A stretch of 14,080 bases of DNA, taken from NCBI GenBank assembly GCA_050486445.1, contig JBJHDH010000046.1, forward strand, positions 1-14,080, in the 5' to 3' direction. Positions 7,503 through 14,080 of this stretch are shown one piece after another. Each line of letters starts with the position of its first letter. The stretch's first letter is position 1. The DNA is from Euryhalocaulis sp050486445. Its GTDB lineage: Bacteria; Pseudomonadota; Alphaproteobacteria; Caulobacterales; Maricaulaceae. The notes under the pieces were generated by a model. It made no database searches, was not told the DNA's origin, and worked only from the letters and a program-made list of their open reading frames with translations. The position numbers and the translations under genes are program-made.

Positions 7503-10385
7503 TCAGAAGCTCGTCCGCAGCCCGACCGTGTAACGCCGGCCGATGATGTCGTAATGGCTGCTGGACGTGGGCGAGGTTCCGAAGAAGAAGAAGTTGCCCG
7601 GCGCACGCGGCGGATCGACGTCAAACAGATTGTTGATCGTGCCGAACAACTCGACTCGCGCACCCGCAACATCAAAGGAGTAGGAACCCGTGATGTCGGT
7701 GTAGACGACGTCCTCGACATGATTGTCCGCCGGCGCAAGCTGGGTCGGAGTCAAGGTGCGGTCGATCGGCCCGCCCTTGATGAAGCGGTTCTGCAGGAAC
7801 CAGCGCCAACCTCCGACGCGGTAAGTAACCGAGACGTTGGCCGTGAGATCCGGAACGCCAGCGCCTCCGATCTGACCGGCCGTATCGAACGGCGCCGCAC
7901 CCGGCGTCGTCGTCACCAGCTTGTCGATCATGTTCGCAATCACACGGAACGTGAAATCGCCATTCCAGGAGTTAACAAAGGCGCTGGCCGGGGTGACGTA
8001 ACGGACCTCAAAATCCCAGCCGCTGGTCTTCACCTCACCAATATTCAGCGAAGGCCGCTCGACCCTCGTCAATACGCCGCCCGCGTCACGGAACAGATAT
8101 TGGCAAGTGAAGGCCGAACCTTCCAGCACACACTGGTCGATCATCGTCTGGATGCCCAGCACTCCAATCGTGTCCTGCATGCTTATGCGATAATAGTCGG
8201 CCGAGAGGCTGAGACCCGGCGCCCAGAATGGCTGATAGACAACGCCAAGCGTCGTGGTGTCTGCACGCTCCGGAGTCAGGTTCGGATTTCCGGTCTGGCG
8301 GCCAAGCACAAAAGGCCTGTTGTTAGGATCAGTCGGCGCGAAAGCGTGGTCTGTGACGGTCTGCAAACCTTGCACGCCGCCGCGATACATCTCCTCCAGA
8401 TTGGCGGCCCGGATGTCGCGTGACTGGCTACCGCGAATCATAACCTCCGGCACCGGCCGCCAGACCGCGCCAGCTTTCCATGTCACCACACTGCCGCTGG
8501 TGCTGTAGTCCGTGTAACGGAGGGTGCCGTTCAGCTCCAGCGACTCAGCCAGAGTCACATTCGACGCCAAGGGGACCACCGCCTCCGCGAACACTTCCTT
8601 CACATCATAGGAGCCGCTCGACGGAAGCGGATTGGTGCGCTCCCAGCCGCCAACCTGAGCGTAGGTGATATCGTTGGCGTAGGAAGCCGGGAACCCGCGA
8701 TAGCCGCCGGTAAAGGACCGAACCTCTTGCGAGACAGGATCAGAAGTCTGGACGTAGGATTCCTTGCGATATCCACCGCCAAAGGCCACGCCCACAGGGC
8801 CGGCCCATGTCTCGAACGGCTCCCCCGACATGGAGATTTCGAACACATCCTGTTTCACATGGGCGCGTTGCCATGTCTGACCCTGAATATAGTCCAGCGC
8901 CGCCTGTGACGGAGAACCGTGACCAAACAGGTTCAGCGGGGCGCAACCGCGCTCGGGGAAGAGCAGGCTGGAATTACAGACGATCTCTCCGGTCACCGGA
9001 TGGAACACCGCGTCCGCCGCCTCATACAGGCGGTTCAGACGAAGATTGTTGTCAACCGTCTGGAGATAGCGGTTCTCGCCATGCTGATAATAAGCATTCA
9101 GCGACCACAGGCCGATTTCAGCGTCCAGGCCGGTTACGAAGCGCCAGGTCTGGTTGCGGCTGGCCACCGTCAGCGGATCGAAATCGTGATTATAGCGGGA
9201 CATGCCGAACTGGCTTATCCCCGCCGCATCCATGGCCGCCGCGGTCTCCGCCGGCAAAAATGCGTTATCGCGATAGATCGTATAGGCCGTGCCAAAGCCT
9301 TGCCATGTGGCGGTGGCGTGATATCCGGCCTTCGCTTCGGCCACCAGACCCTCGACATAAAATGTCGCATCCGGCGTAACGTCATAGCTGAAACGGCCGA
9401 ACCCGTTGATGCGATCCGCCGAAGGCAGCGGCTGGTAATAGGCGCCATGGTCCTCGCCGCTGCCGCCTACCATGCTCTGTGACGTAGCAAGAGAGCCATA
9501 ATGGAACGGTTCAGGAGCGCCGCCAGGGCCGAATTGCGTGCCAGCCAGCGGCCCGGCGGTGATCAGCCCGCCGCGCGCGAAATGTGAGGACACCACGCCG
9601 CAGGCGGTAATGTTGTTCGGCGGCGGGACCGGATTGGCGATGCGCGAGCAGGACTGGAACCAGTCGCGGTTCAGATAATTCTCGATCCCGTTATTCGTAT
9701 AATAATTGACCGAACCCATAACATGCGCCCGGCCGTTCATCAGCGGCGTTCCCGCCGTGAAGGAACTACGCACATTCTCTGCGTCCGAGACATCGGAGAT
9801 GCCGTATTGCACCTCGGCCCGCGCACCGGTGAAGCGCGTATTCAGGATGAAATTCACCACCCCGGCCACGGCGTCGGAGCCATAAGCGGCCGAAGCGCCT
9901 CCGGTCACCACATCCACATTCTGCACCAACGCGTCAGGCAGAATACTGATATCCACCGTGCCGTTGCTGGTTGAAGGAACCACACGCCGCCCATCGAGCA
10001 GAATCAACGTCCGCTCGGCGCCTATCGAACGCAGGTTCAGGAAATTCTGGCCAGCATTGCCAACGGTGCCAATCCCGGTGGTCTGAGGCCGGGGCGAATT
10101 CTGGAACTCGGGAAGCTGCTGCAATGCCTCGCCAAGCGAGGACGGATCGGCCGATTGCAGCTCTTCACCGCTCAGCACCCGCACAGGGGTTGGCATATTA
10201 AACCCGGTGCGCGCGATACGGCTTCCGGTAACCACCACCCGGTCCGCGGCCCCGGCCTCTTGCGCGAACGCGGCGCCGCTCGTCATGGCCGCCCCGCTGA
10301 CTGTCATCGCCGTAATCGCGCAACCGGCAAACAAGGCGCGGCGAAAGGCGCCCGTGCGAACATGGGTCAGTTTCATCGAATGCAT
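7503..10385 (-). CDS. TonB-dependent outer-membrane receptor A (no STN domain)
   Basis: Outer-membrane active-transport barrel, 960 aa. Signal peptide about 1-41 (GAAFA before QE), then DRVVVTGSRIARTGFNMPTP with no STN domain in between. The plug has LILLDGRRVVPSTSNGTVD and VVTGGASAAYGSDAVAGVVN. A long barrel ends GNFFFFGTSPTSSSHYDIIG and a C-terminal Phe (VGLRTSF), the usual outer-membrane assembly signal. It is a close paralogue of receptor B along its whole length; for example, both have the CSRI-NP...CGVVSSHF and AGTQFGPGGAPEPFHYGSL stretches. Start at 10385: a GGAGGGGGG tract lies six bases upstream. It heads the N1-N4 run and has its own upstream region containing a palindrome and an element shared with the SnoaL gene. 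The substrate is unknown. Without STN it should transport without signalling through FecR. Confidence 0.95.
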   Translation of the reverse strand: MHSMKLTHVRTGAFRRALFAGCAITAMTVSGAAMTSGAAFAQEAGAADRVVVTGSRIARTGFNMPTPVRVLSGEELQSADPSSLGEALQQLPEFQNSPRPQTTGIGTVGNAGQNFLNLRSIGAERTLILLDGRRVVPSTSNGTVDISILPDALVQNVDVVTGGASAAYGSDAVAGVVNFILNTRFTGARAEVQYGISDVSDAENVRSSFTAGTPLMNGRAHVMGSVNYYTNNGIENYLNRDWFQSCSRIANPVPPPNNITACGVVSSHFARGGLITAGPLAGTQFGPGGAPEPFHYGSLATSQSMVGGSGEDHGAYYQPLPSADRINGFGRFSYDVTPDATFYVEGLVAEAKAGYHATATWQGFGTAYTIYRDNAFLPAETAAAMDAAGISQFGMSRYNHDFDPLTVASRNQTWRFVTGLDAEIGLWSLNAYYQHGENRYLQTVDNNLRLNRLYEAADAVFHPVTGEIVCNSSLLFPERGCAPLNLFGHGSPSQAALDYIQGQTWQRAHVKQDVFEISMSGEPFETWAGPVGVAFGGGYRKESYVQTSDPVSQEVRSFTGGYRGFPASYANDITYAQVGGWERTNPLPSSGSYDVKEVFAEAVVPLASNVTLAESLELNGTLRYTDYSTSGSVVTWKAGAVWRPVPEVMIRGSQSRDIRAANLEEMYRGGVQGLQTVTDHAFAPTDPNNRPFVLGRQTGNPNLTPERADTTTLGVVYQPFWAPGLSLSADYYRISMQDTIGVLGIQTMIDQCVLEGSAFTCQYLFRDAGGVLTRVERPSLNIGEVKTSGWDFEVRYVTPASAFVNSWNGDFTFRVIANMIDKLVTTTPGAAPFDTAGQIGGAGVPDLTANVSVTYRVGGWRWFLQNRFIKGGPIDRTLTPTQLAPADNHVEDVVYTDITGSYSFDVAGARVELFGTINNLFDVDPPRAPGNFFFFGTSPTSSSHYDIIGRRYTVGLRTSF

Positions 10386-10458
10386 AAGGATCCCCCCTCC
10401 AGGCGTAGGGCGTTCGCCGCCCTGTTGCTCTGAAATACGGAGCGGGAAAAAAATCCCT

Positions 10459-10471
10459 CACATTAAATGTG
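10459..10471. promoter_or_regulatory. 13-bp palindrome upstream of receptor A (candidate operator)
   Basis: CACATT-A-AATGTG is a perfect inverted repeat with a single central base, 74-86 bp upstream of the receptor A start, in an AT-rich pocket of an otherwise GC-rich region. It directly adjoins the 12-bp element at 10472. The shape suits a dimeric transcription factor site. No regulator gene other than the sigma/FecR pair is in the window. Confidence 0.4.
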
Positions 10472-10483
10472 CGTTAGTTTGAG
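10472..10483 (-). promoter_or_regulatory. CTCAAACTAACG element upstream of receptor A
   Basis: On the minus strand this 12-mer matches 11 of 12 bases of CTCAAACTATCG at 11364-11375, upstream of the SnoaL gene. It lies 86 bp before the receptor A start. It is a candidate shared activator or promoter element linking the two transcription units. Only two copies were found by eye, so chance is not excluded. Confidence 0.35.
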
Positions 10484-10484
10484 C

Positions 10485-10507
10485 CGGGTGTTGGTGACAA
10501 ACACCCG
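10485..10507. other. 8-bp-stem inverted repeat in the receptor A upstream region
   Basis: CGGGTGTT and AACACCCG are perfect complements around a seven-base loop (GGTGACA). No T run follows on either strand, so it is not a typical terminator. It could be an operator, or part of the leader if transcription starts upstream. Confidence 0.35.
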
Positions 10508-10570
10508 CCGGCGGGGGCCGCCACTGGTGCGCTACGCAGAACCGGTTGACCCCAGCATCCTTACTTTGCA

Positions 10571-10602
10571 GGGGCGGGTGGGGCGCACACCACCCAAACC
10601 CC
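10571..10602 (-). terminator. Possible terminator hairpin after the SnoaL-like gene
   Basis: On the minus strand GGGG-TTT-GGGTGG pairs with CCACCC-G-CCCC around an eight-base loop, about 50 bp beyond the SnoaL stop. It is GC-rich and strong but has no U tract, so it may be a Rho-type or processing structure. It would separate the SnoaL gene from the receptor A promoter region (10386-10650, which contains no coding sequence). Confidence 0.35.
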
Positions 10603-10650
10603 GTTAAACAAAATGTATTCCGATCAGCCGGTGCGCCACACGGCATGATT

Positions 10651-11262
10651 CTACGGCGCTGATTGTTGCGCGCCCTGGGTTTCGAGCCATGTCGGCGTGG
10701 ACACATCCGACCACATGCCACGCACCGGGTTTCGCTGGGTGGCGGCGGAACGGCGATCAAGCTGTTCGTTGTAAACTTCGCGCTTGGAGAAATACCAATG
10801 GCCGTCGATCTTCACGAGTTCATCCTCGTAATGCCCATAGGCGCCCATGTTTGCGCTACGCTCGGGGTTATTGTTCCCCATAGAAACCCAGTATGCGACG
10901 CTGCGCGCACGGTCGCCATTCACATCGATCACGATATTCGTGATGTTGTGGCCGCCCTTCGCAGGCCGCAGCCCGTCCTCGGCTTGAGGGCGGCGCATGC
11001 CGGTATTTGCAACCTCGTAAATCTCCTGGCGGCCAACCGCGGTCCCACTGCCGTAAACAAGCACGCCATCCTCGGTGAACGTGTTGGCGTAGGCTTCGGG
11101 GTCGCCGAAATCGAGGGCGAATAAATAGCGCGCCTGCAAATCCTCGATCATGGCCCGGTCGTTGCCATAATTACCGCCGTATAATCCGGCGCCTGTCGCG
11201 CCCACGGCGACGCCGCCAATGGCAATCAGGGCCGCGCCCGCGGCCAGCATGGATTTGCGCAT
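10651..11262 (-). CDS. Exported SnoaL-like (NTF2 superfamily) protein
   Basis: 203 aa with an N-terminal export or anchor segment (MLAAGAALIAIGGVAVGATG) followed by one SnoaL-like domain (about residues 36-165). That domain has LQARYLFALDFGDPEAYANT, FTEDGVLVYGSGTAVGRQEI, GHNITNIVIDVNGDRARSVA, and YEDELVKIDGHWYFSKREV. SnoaL_4-type proteins include dehydratases, cyclases and hydrolases acting on polycyclic or aromatic small molecules, and also non-catalytic binders. The substrate here cannot be assigned. The short C-terminal tail (NPVRGMWSDVSTPTW) is typical of secreted relatives, as I recall them. The start at 11262 is supported by GGGAGG six bases upstream (11274-11269) and a TATAAT box at 11318-11313. 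It lies between receptor A and the IS6 element and is probably a separate transcription unit from receptor A. Confidence 0.85.
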   Translation of the reverse strand: MRKSMLAAGAALIAIGGVAVGATGAGLYGGNYGNDRAMIEDLQARYLFALDFGDPEAYANTFTEDGVLVYGSGTAVGRQEIYEVANTGMRRPQAEDGLRPAKGGHNITNIVIDVNGDRARSVAYWVSMGNNNPERSANMGAYGHYEDELVKIDGHWYFSKREVYNEQLDRRSAATQRNPVRGMWSDVSTPTWLETQGAQQSAP

Positions 11263-11312
11263 GTAAGTCCTCCCGCATATGAGTCCGGCGCTGTTTTTAC
11301 CGGCTATGTTTC

Positions 11313-11318
11313 ATTATA
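11313..11318 (-). promoter_or_regulatory. Candidate -10 box (TATAAT) for the SnoaL-like gene
   Basis: A perfect TATAAT on the minus strand lies 51 bases before the SnoaL start and its good ribosome site. I find no good TTGACA-like -35 at 16-18 bases, so activator dependence is possible; the shared CTCAAACTA element lies about 45 bases further upstream. Confidence 0.45.
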
Positions 11319-11363
11319 CGGATGAACCTGCCGAACCCGCAGCGCTGGCCGTGATTTTTGACT

Positions 11364-11375
11364 CGATAGTTTGAG
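11364..11375 (-). promoter_or_regulatory. CTCAAACTATCG element upstream of the SnoaL-like gene
   Basis: Second copy (11 of 12 bases) of the element found upstream of receptor A at 10472-10483, same orientation, 101 bp before the SnoaL start and 33 bp from the left end of the IS6 element. It is flanked by ACTC/GAGT arms that form a weak inverted repeat absent from the other copy. Confidence 0.35.
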
Positions 11376-11408
11376 TTGACCCGTCCCCGAGAATTCCGGT
11401 CACCAACC

Positions 11409-11428
11409 GGCAATGTCAGAGGAAAGCG
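11409..11428 (+). repeat. Left terminal inverted repeat of the IS6 element
   Basis: GGCAATGTCAGAGGAAAGCG, sharing TGTCAGA-GAA-GCG with the right end in inverted orientation. The leading GG matches the usual start of IS6-family ends; the exact outer base is inferred. Confidence 0.75.
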
Positions 11429-11465
11429 GCTTGAGGCGGCGGCGGTCTCCCCATAGCGTCCGCGG

Positions 11466-12167
11466 ATGAAGAACCCCTTCCGCTATTTCAAGACCTCGCC
11501 CGAGATCATCCGCCTGGCGGTCATGATGTATGTCCGCTTCCCGCTCTCCCTGCGGAATGTGGAGGATTTGCTCCACGAGCGCGGCATCGAGGTGAGCCAC
11601 GAGACGGTGCGGTTCTGGTGGCGGCGATTTGGGCCCCTCTTCGCTCGGGAGATCAGACGCCGGCGGGTACAGGCGATGCGCGCATTCCCGCAATGGCAGT
11701 GGCATCTGGACGAGATGTTCGTGAAGATCGGCGGCCAGACGCATTATCTCTGGCGCGCCGTCGATCACGAGGGCGAGGTGCTGGAAGCCTTTGTCACCAA
11801 GCGCCGGGACAAGACAGCGGCGCTTCGGTTCCTGCGGCGGGCGATGAAGCGCTATGGCGAGCCCAGGGTGATCGTCACCGACAGACTTCGCTCCTATGGC
11901 GCGGCGCTGAGAGAACTTGGTCTGGAGGACTGCCAGGAGACCGGCCGCTGGCTCAACAACCGGGCAGAAAACTCACACTTACCGATGCGACGACGAGAGC
12001 GGGCGATGCAGCGGTTTCGTCGGATGACCAGTCTGCAGACATTCGCCACCGTCCACTCGTCCGTCTTCAACCACTTCAACCACGACCGCCACCTCAACCG
12101 CCGCGAAATCTTCAAGGAAAGCCGGTCCGCCGCGCTCAACGAATGGCGTCAGCTTGGGGCTGCCTGA
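11466..12167 (+). CDS. IS6-family DDE transposase
   Basis: 233-aa transposase that carries out replicative (cointegrate) transposition of the element. An N-terminal helix-turn-helix region (about 10-55, IIRLAVMMYVRFPLSLRNVE, LLHERGIEVSHETVRFW) precedes the DDE catalytic core. That core has Asp82 in WQWHLDEMFVKIGG, Asp139 in VIVTDRLRSYG, and Glu168 in LNNRAENSHLPMRRRERA with Arg175 seven residues on. All catalytic residues are present and the frame is intact, so it is probably active. It is the only gene on the plus strand, facing the 3' end of receptor B. No clear Shine-Dalgarno precedes the ATG, and a conserved MKNPF start was taken as the family start. Confidence 0.95.
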   Translation: MKNPFRYFKTSPEIIRLAVMMYVRFPLSLRNVEDLLHERGIEVSHETVRFWWRRFGPLFAREIRRRRVQAMRAFPQWQWHLDEMFVKIGGQTHYLWRAVDHEGEVLEAFVTKRRDKTAALRFLRRAMKRYGEPRVIVTDRLRSYGAALRELGLEDCQETGRWLNNRAENSHLPMRRRERAMQRFRRMTSLQTFATVHSSVFNHFNHDRHLNRREIFKESRSAALNEWRQLGAA

Positions 12168-12200
12168 GCCCCGCTTCCCCTGCCCTCACGGAGACCAGTT

Positions 12201-12220
12201 CGCATTCGTCTGACAGCACC
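12201..12220 (-). repeat. Right terminal inverted repeat of the IS6 element
   Basis: Read inward (minus strand) it is GGTGCTGTCAGACGAATGCG, partner of 11409-11428. The next plus-strand base, 12221, already belongs to the transposase fragment, so the element ends exactly at the fragment's edge. Confidence 0.75.
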
Positions 12221-12346
12221 ATGATGTATGTCCGCTTCCCGCTCTCCCTGCGGAATGTCGAGGATCTGCTGCACGAGCGTGGCATCGAGGTGAGCCACGA
12301 GACCGTGCGCTTCTGGCAGCGGCGATTTGGGTGTAAGCGTCTATAG
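12221..12346 (+). pseudogene. Fragment of a second, diverged IS6-family transposase
   Basis: Bases 12220-12331 align without gaps to 11522-11633 of the intact transposase, with 8 differences in 112 (about 93% identity). They encode MMYVRFPLSLRNVEDLLHER through SHETVRFWQRRFG, residues 20-56 of the intact protein. Homology then stops at GTGTAAGCG, and the frame ends at a TAG at 12344-12346. The fragment has lost its start, its catalytic core and both ends. The divergence means it is not a partial copy of the neighbouring element but the remains of a related one, cut by the arrival of, or deletion by, the intact IS. It separates the IS from the receptor B stop by about 150 bp. Confidence 0.85.
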
Positions 12347-12373
12347 CTTCCCCCGGGCGCCCAGCTTGTAACG

Positions 12374-14080
12374 CTACAATGACGCACGCAGACCGATGGT
12401 AACCCGCCGGCCGATAATATCATAATGACTGCTGGAAGTGGGCGTCGTTCCAAAGAAAAAGAAGTTCCCCGGGGCGCGCGGCGGGGCGATGTCGAACAGA
12501 TTGTTGATTGTTGCGAACAGTTCAATGTCCGCCCCCTGTGTCTTGAGAGCGTAGCGGCCGCTGAGGGTGGTATAGGAAACGGCGGCAATCCTGTTCTGCT
12601 CGGGCGGCAGGTTATCCGGCGACAGCGAACGCACGATCCGGCCGGACCCGATGACGTATTCCTGAAGCTGAACCATGAACGGCCCGGATTCGTAGGCCAG
12701 AGAGAAATTTGCGGTCCAGCGCGGCACTCCGCCATTCTGAATCTGACCGGCCAAATCAACCGGCGTCAGACCGGGAAGGAATTGCTTCAATTCAAAAATA
12801 TGGCTAGCCATAACGCGGAAAGTCAGCGCACCTGGCGCACCGGCGATTAAATTTTCCGCCGCAGTCTCATAGCGTAGATCAAAATCCTGACCGCTGGTTC
12901 TTATCTGGCCTACATTTAGAGAAGGCCTTTCCAGACGCACGATCTTTCCCGTTTCGTCACGAAAAATATAGGCGCACATCGCAACCGCCCCGGCCGCGCA
13001 CTGATCCACCATGGTCTGGGTAGCCAGAACAGCGATCCGATCACGCAGATCAATCCAGTAAAAATCCAGACCAATCGTCAGCCCGCTCATCCAGCGCGGT
13101 TGCCAGACGCCGCCAAGAGTGAAGGTATCGGCCCGTTCTGGAGTCAGCCCCGGATTGCCAACCTGCCGCCCCAGCACAAGCGGCTGATAGCGCGGATCAT
13201 CGGGTGTCAGAGTGCGATCGATAATACGGTCCAAGCCCTGTACGCCGCCACGGAACATCTCATCCAGGCTGGCGGCGCGGATGTCGCGCGAGCGGCTCGT
13301 CCGCATCAGCAGATCCGGGATTGGGCGCCATGTAGCGCCCAGTTTCCATGTCGTAACACCACCGCTGGCGCTGTAGTTGGTATGACGCGCCGCCCCGTTT
13401 ATCTCCAGCGACTCTGCCAGTGGGCGCCTTGACAGCAGTGGCGCGGAGGCCTCGCCGAACAGCTCGTACACTTCATAGGCGCCGGCAGCCGGCAGCGGAT
13501 TGGTCCGCTCCCAACCGCCCATCTGGTGATAAGCCGCCTCACTGACATAAACCGAGGGAAAACCACGATAGCCGCCGGTAAACGTTCGGACCTCCTGAGA
13601 CACAGGATCGGAGGTCTGGACGTAGGATTCCTTGCGGTACCCCCCGCCAAGCGCAACACCCACTGGCCCTGCCTGGGTGCTGAACGGCTCTCCGGAAAGG
13701 GAGACTTCAAATACCTCCTGCTTGATATGCGTATTCTGCCAAGTCTGGCCCTGCACATAGTCCAGCGCCGCGCGCGAAGGCGAGCCCTCTCCAAACAGGT
13801 TCAACGGCGCACAATTGCGCTCTGGAAAGAGCAGGCCGGAGCTGCAGACAATTTCACCGGTCACTGGATGAAACACGGCGTCCGCCGCCTCATAAAGCCG
13901 GTTGATGCGGAGATTGTTGTCCACCGTCTGGCGATAGCGATTCTCACCGTATTTGTAATATGCGTCGAGCATCCAATCGCCGACGGAAGCGTTAACTCCC
14001 GCGACGAAACGATGCATCCGATTGCGGCTGCTCACCTGGAACACGCCGAAATCGTAATTATAGCGCGACAAGCTGAATTG
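12374..14080 (-). CDS. TonB-dependent receptor B, C-terminal part (cut by window edge)
   Basis: The frame is open from the window end (QFSLSRYNYDFGVFQVSS) to a TAG at 12374, encoding most of an outer-membrane barrel. Landmarks are LNLFGEGSPSRAALDYVQGQ, GGYRKESYVQTSDPVSQEVR, RGGVQGLDRII, GNPGLTPERADTFTLGGVW, NNLFDIAPPRAPGNFFFFGT and SHYDIIGRR. It ends RASL, so the last residue is Leu where receptor A has the usual Phe. The first 143 bases repeat the left window edge in the same frame. Joined at that overlap, the two parts form one 1066-aa STN receptor: 1637 + 1564 bases is an exact multiple of three. A start at 14071 would be an internal TTG with no signal peptide, so this is not a separate gene. 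The remaining gap to the transposase fragment has no clear terminator. Confidence 0.93.
   Translation of the reverse strand, partial: QFSLSRYNYDFGVFQVSSRNRMHRFVAGVNASVGDWMLDAYYKYGENRYRQTVDNNLRINRLYEAADAVFHPVTGEIVCSSGLLFPERNCAPLNLFGEGSPSRAALDYVQGQTWQNTHIKQEVFEVSLSGEPFSTQAGPVGVALGGGYRKESYVQTSDPVSQEVRTFTGGYRGFPSVYVSEAAYHQMGGWERTNPLPAAGAYEVYELFGEASAPLLSRRPLAESLEINGAARHTNYSASGGVTTWKLGATWRPIPDLLMRTSRSRDIRAASLDEMFRGGVQGLDRIIDRTLTPDDPRYQPLVLGRQVGNPGLTPERADTFTLGGVWQPRWMSGLTIGLDFYWIDLRDRIAVLATQTMVDQCAAGAVAMCAYIFRDETGKIVRLERPSLNVGQIRTSGQDFDLRYETAAENLIAGAPGALTFRVMASHIFELKQFLPGLTPVDLAGQIQNGGVPRWTANFSLAYESGPFMVQLQEYVIGSGRIVRSLSPDNLPPEQNRIAAVSYTTLSGRYALKTQGADIELFATINNLFDIAPPRAPGNFFFFGTTPTSSSHYDIIGRRVTIGLRASL
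13938..14080. repeat. Right copy of terminal direct redundancy
   Basis: Partner of bases 1-143, 142 of 143 identical (T at 13954 for C at 17). It supports joining the ends into a 13,937-bp unit; see the left copy. Confidence 0.97.

Larger units (their letters stand above)
11409..12220 (+). mobile_element. Complete IS6-family insertion sequence, 812 bp
   Basis: Boundaries were set from imperfect terminal inverted repeats. The left end begins GGCAATGTCAGAGGAAAGCG, and the right end read inward is GGTGCTGTCAGACGAATGCG (15 of 20 positions match). They enclose one transposase gene with 57 bp on the left and 53 bp on the right. Length and organisation are normal for IS6 relatives (about 800 bp). 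The eight bases flanking the element (CACCAACC on the left, ATGATGTA on the right) do not match, so there is no target duplication. That is expected after IS6-mediated deletion, cointegration or translocatable-unit formation rather than simple insertion. The right end abuts a fragment of a second IS6 transposase. Confidence 0.85.

Noticed and set aside
7392..8423. 344-codon plus-strand open frame opposite the 3' part of receptor A
   Set aside because: Arg-rich, motif-free translation; the opposite strand is an unmistakable TonB receptor C-terminus.
11287..11300. GGCGCTGTTTTTAC resembling an IS26-type terminal repeat
   Set aside because: No matching inverted partner beyond the transposase. 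The pair at 11409 and 12220 shares far more positions and gives a normal 812-bp element.
11618..12346. 242-codon plus-strand frame running through the transposase and into the second IS6 fragment
   Set aside because: Out of frame with the real transposase over most of its length. Only its last part (from about 12221) is the true frame of the IS6 fragment, which is annotated separately.
12374..14071. A separate short TonB receptor starting at 14071
   Set aside because: The putative start is an internal TTG, the frame is open to the window edge, and it continues exactly the left-edge receptor; there is no signal peptide or plug.
1..14080. Autonomous plasmid or phage genome, given the circular appearance
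   Set aside because: No replication initiator, partition, mobilisation or phage gene is encoded, and no iteron array or origin-like repeat was seen.
1..14080. CRISPR array, tRNA or rRNA genes
   Set aside because: No regularly spaced repeats and no tRNA- or rRNA-like sequence were recognised on either strand by eye.

Overview
The window reads as a GC-rich alphaproteobacterial accessory locus. The evidence is TonB-dependent receptors with the DRVVVTGSR-type N-terminus typical of Caulobacterales, Hyphomonadaceae and Sphingomonadales, a FecI/FecR pair, and an IS6-family transposase of the type common in that class. The lineage is my inference from family resemblance; no rRNA or marker gene is present.

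Layout: every gene except the transposase is on the minus strand. In transcription order (high to low coordinate) these are a secreted SnoaL-like protein (11262-10651), TonB receptor A (10385-7503), four paralogous exported proteins N1-N4 (7407-3404), an ECF sigma factor (3298-2762), a FecR anti-sigma factor (2765-1710), and the N-terminal half of TonB receptor B with an STN signalling domain (1637-1, running off the left edge). At the right edge, 14080-12374 encodes the C-terminal half of a receptor in the same frame. Between its 3' end and the SnoaL gene lies an 812-bp IS6-family element (11409-12220, plus-strand transposase), with a 112-bp fragment of a diverged second IS6 transposase abutting its right end.

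The two window ends overlap. Bases 1-143 equal 13938-14080 except for one base, with the last 126 identical. Joining them gives a 13,937-bp unit in which receptor B becomes one uninterrupted 1066-codon frame. The window is therefore either a closed circle or one period of a tandem array. It carries one complete IS6 copy, no visible target duplication, and no replication or partition gene. That is the architecture expected of an IS6/IS26-type translocatable unit, or of a tandem amplification made from one, with the whole uptake locus as passenger.

Functional reading: receptor B, FecR and the sigma factor form a Fec-type cell-surface signalling circuit. Ligand binding at the STN-bearing receptor would release the sigma factor. 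Receptor A is a close paralogue without the STN domain. N1-N4 are exported proteins, each apparently built of two related halves (a tENG motif in the first, an ENG motif in the second) with a C-x3-C pair at the mature N-terminus. They resemble NTF2/SnoaL-like or DUF8021-like proteins of unknown function. N1-N2 and N2-N3 overlap by ATGA, as do the sigma factor and FecR. The combination suggests uptake and envelope handling of an unidentified ligand; the ligand cannot be read from the sequence.
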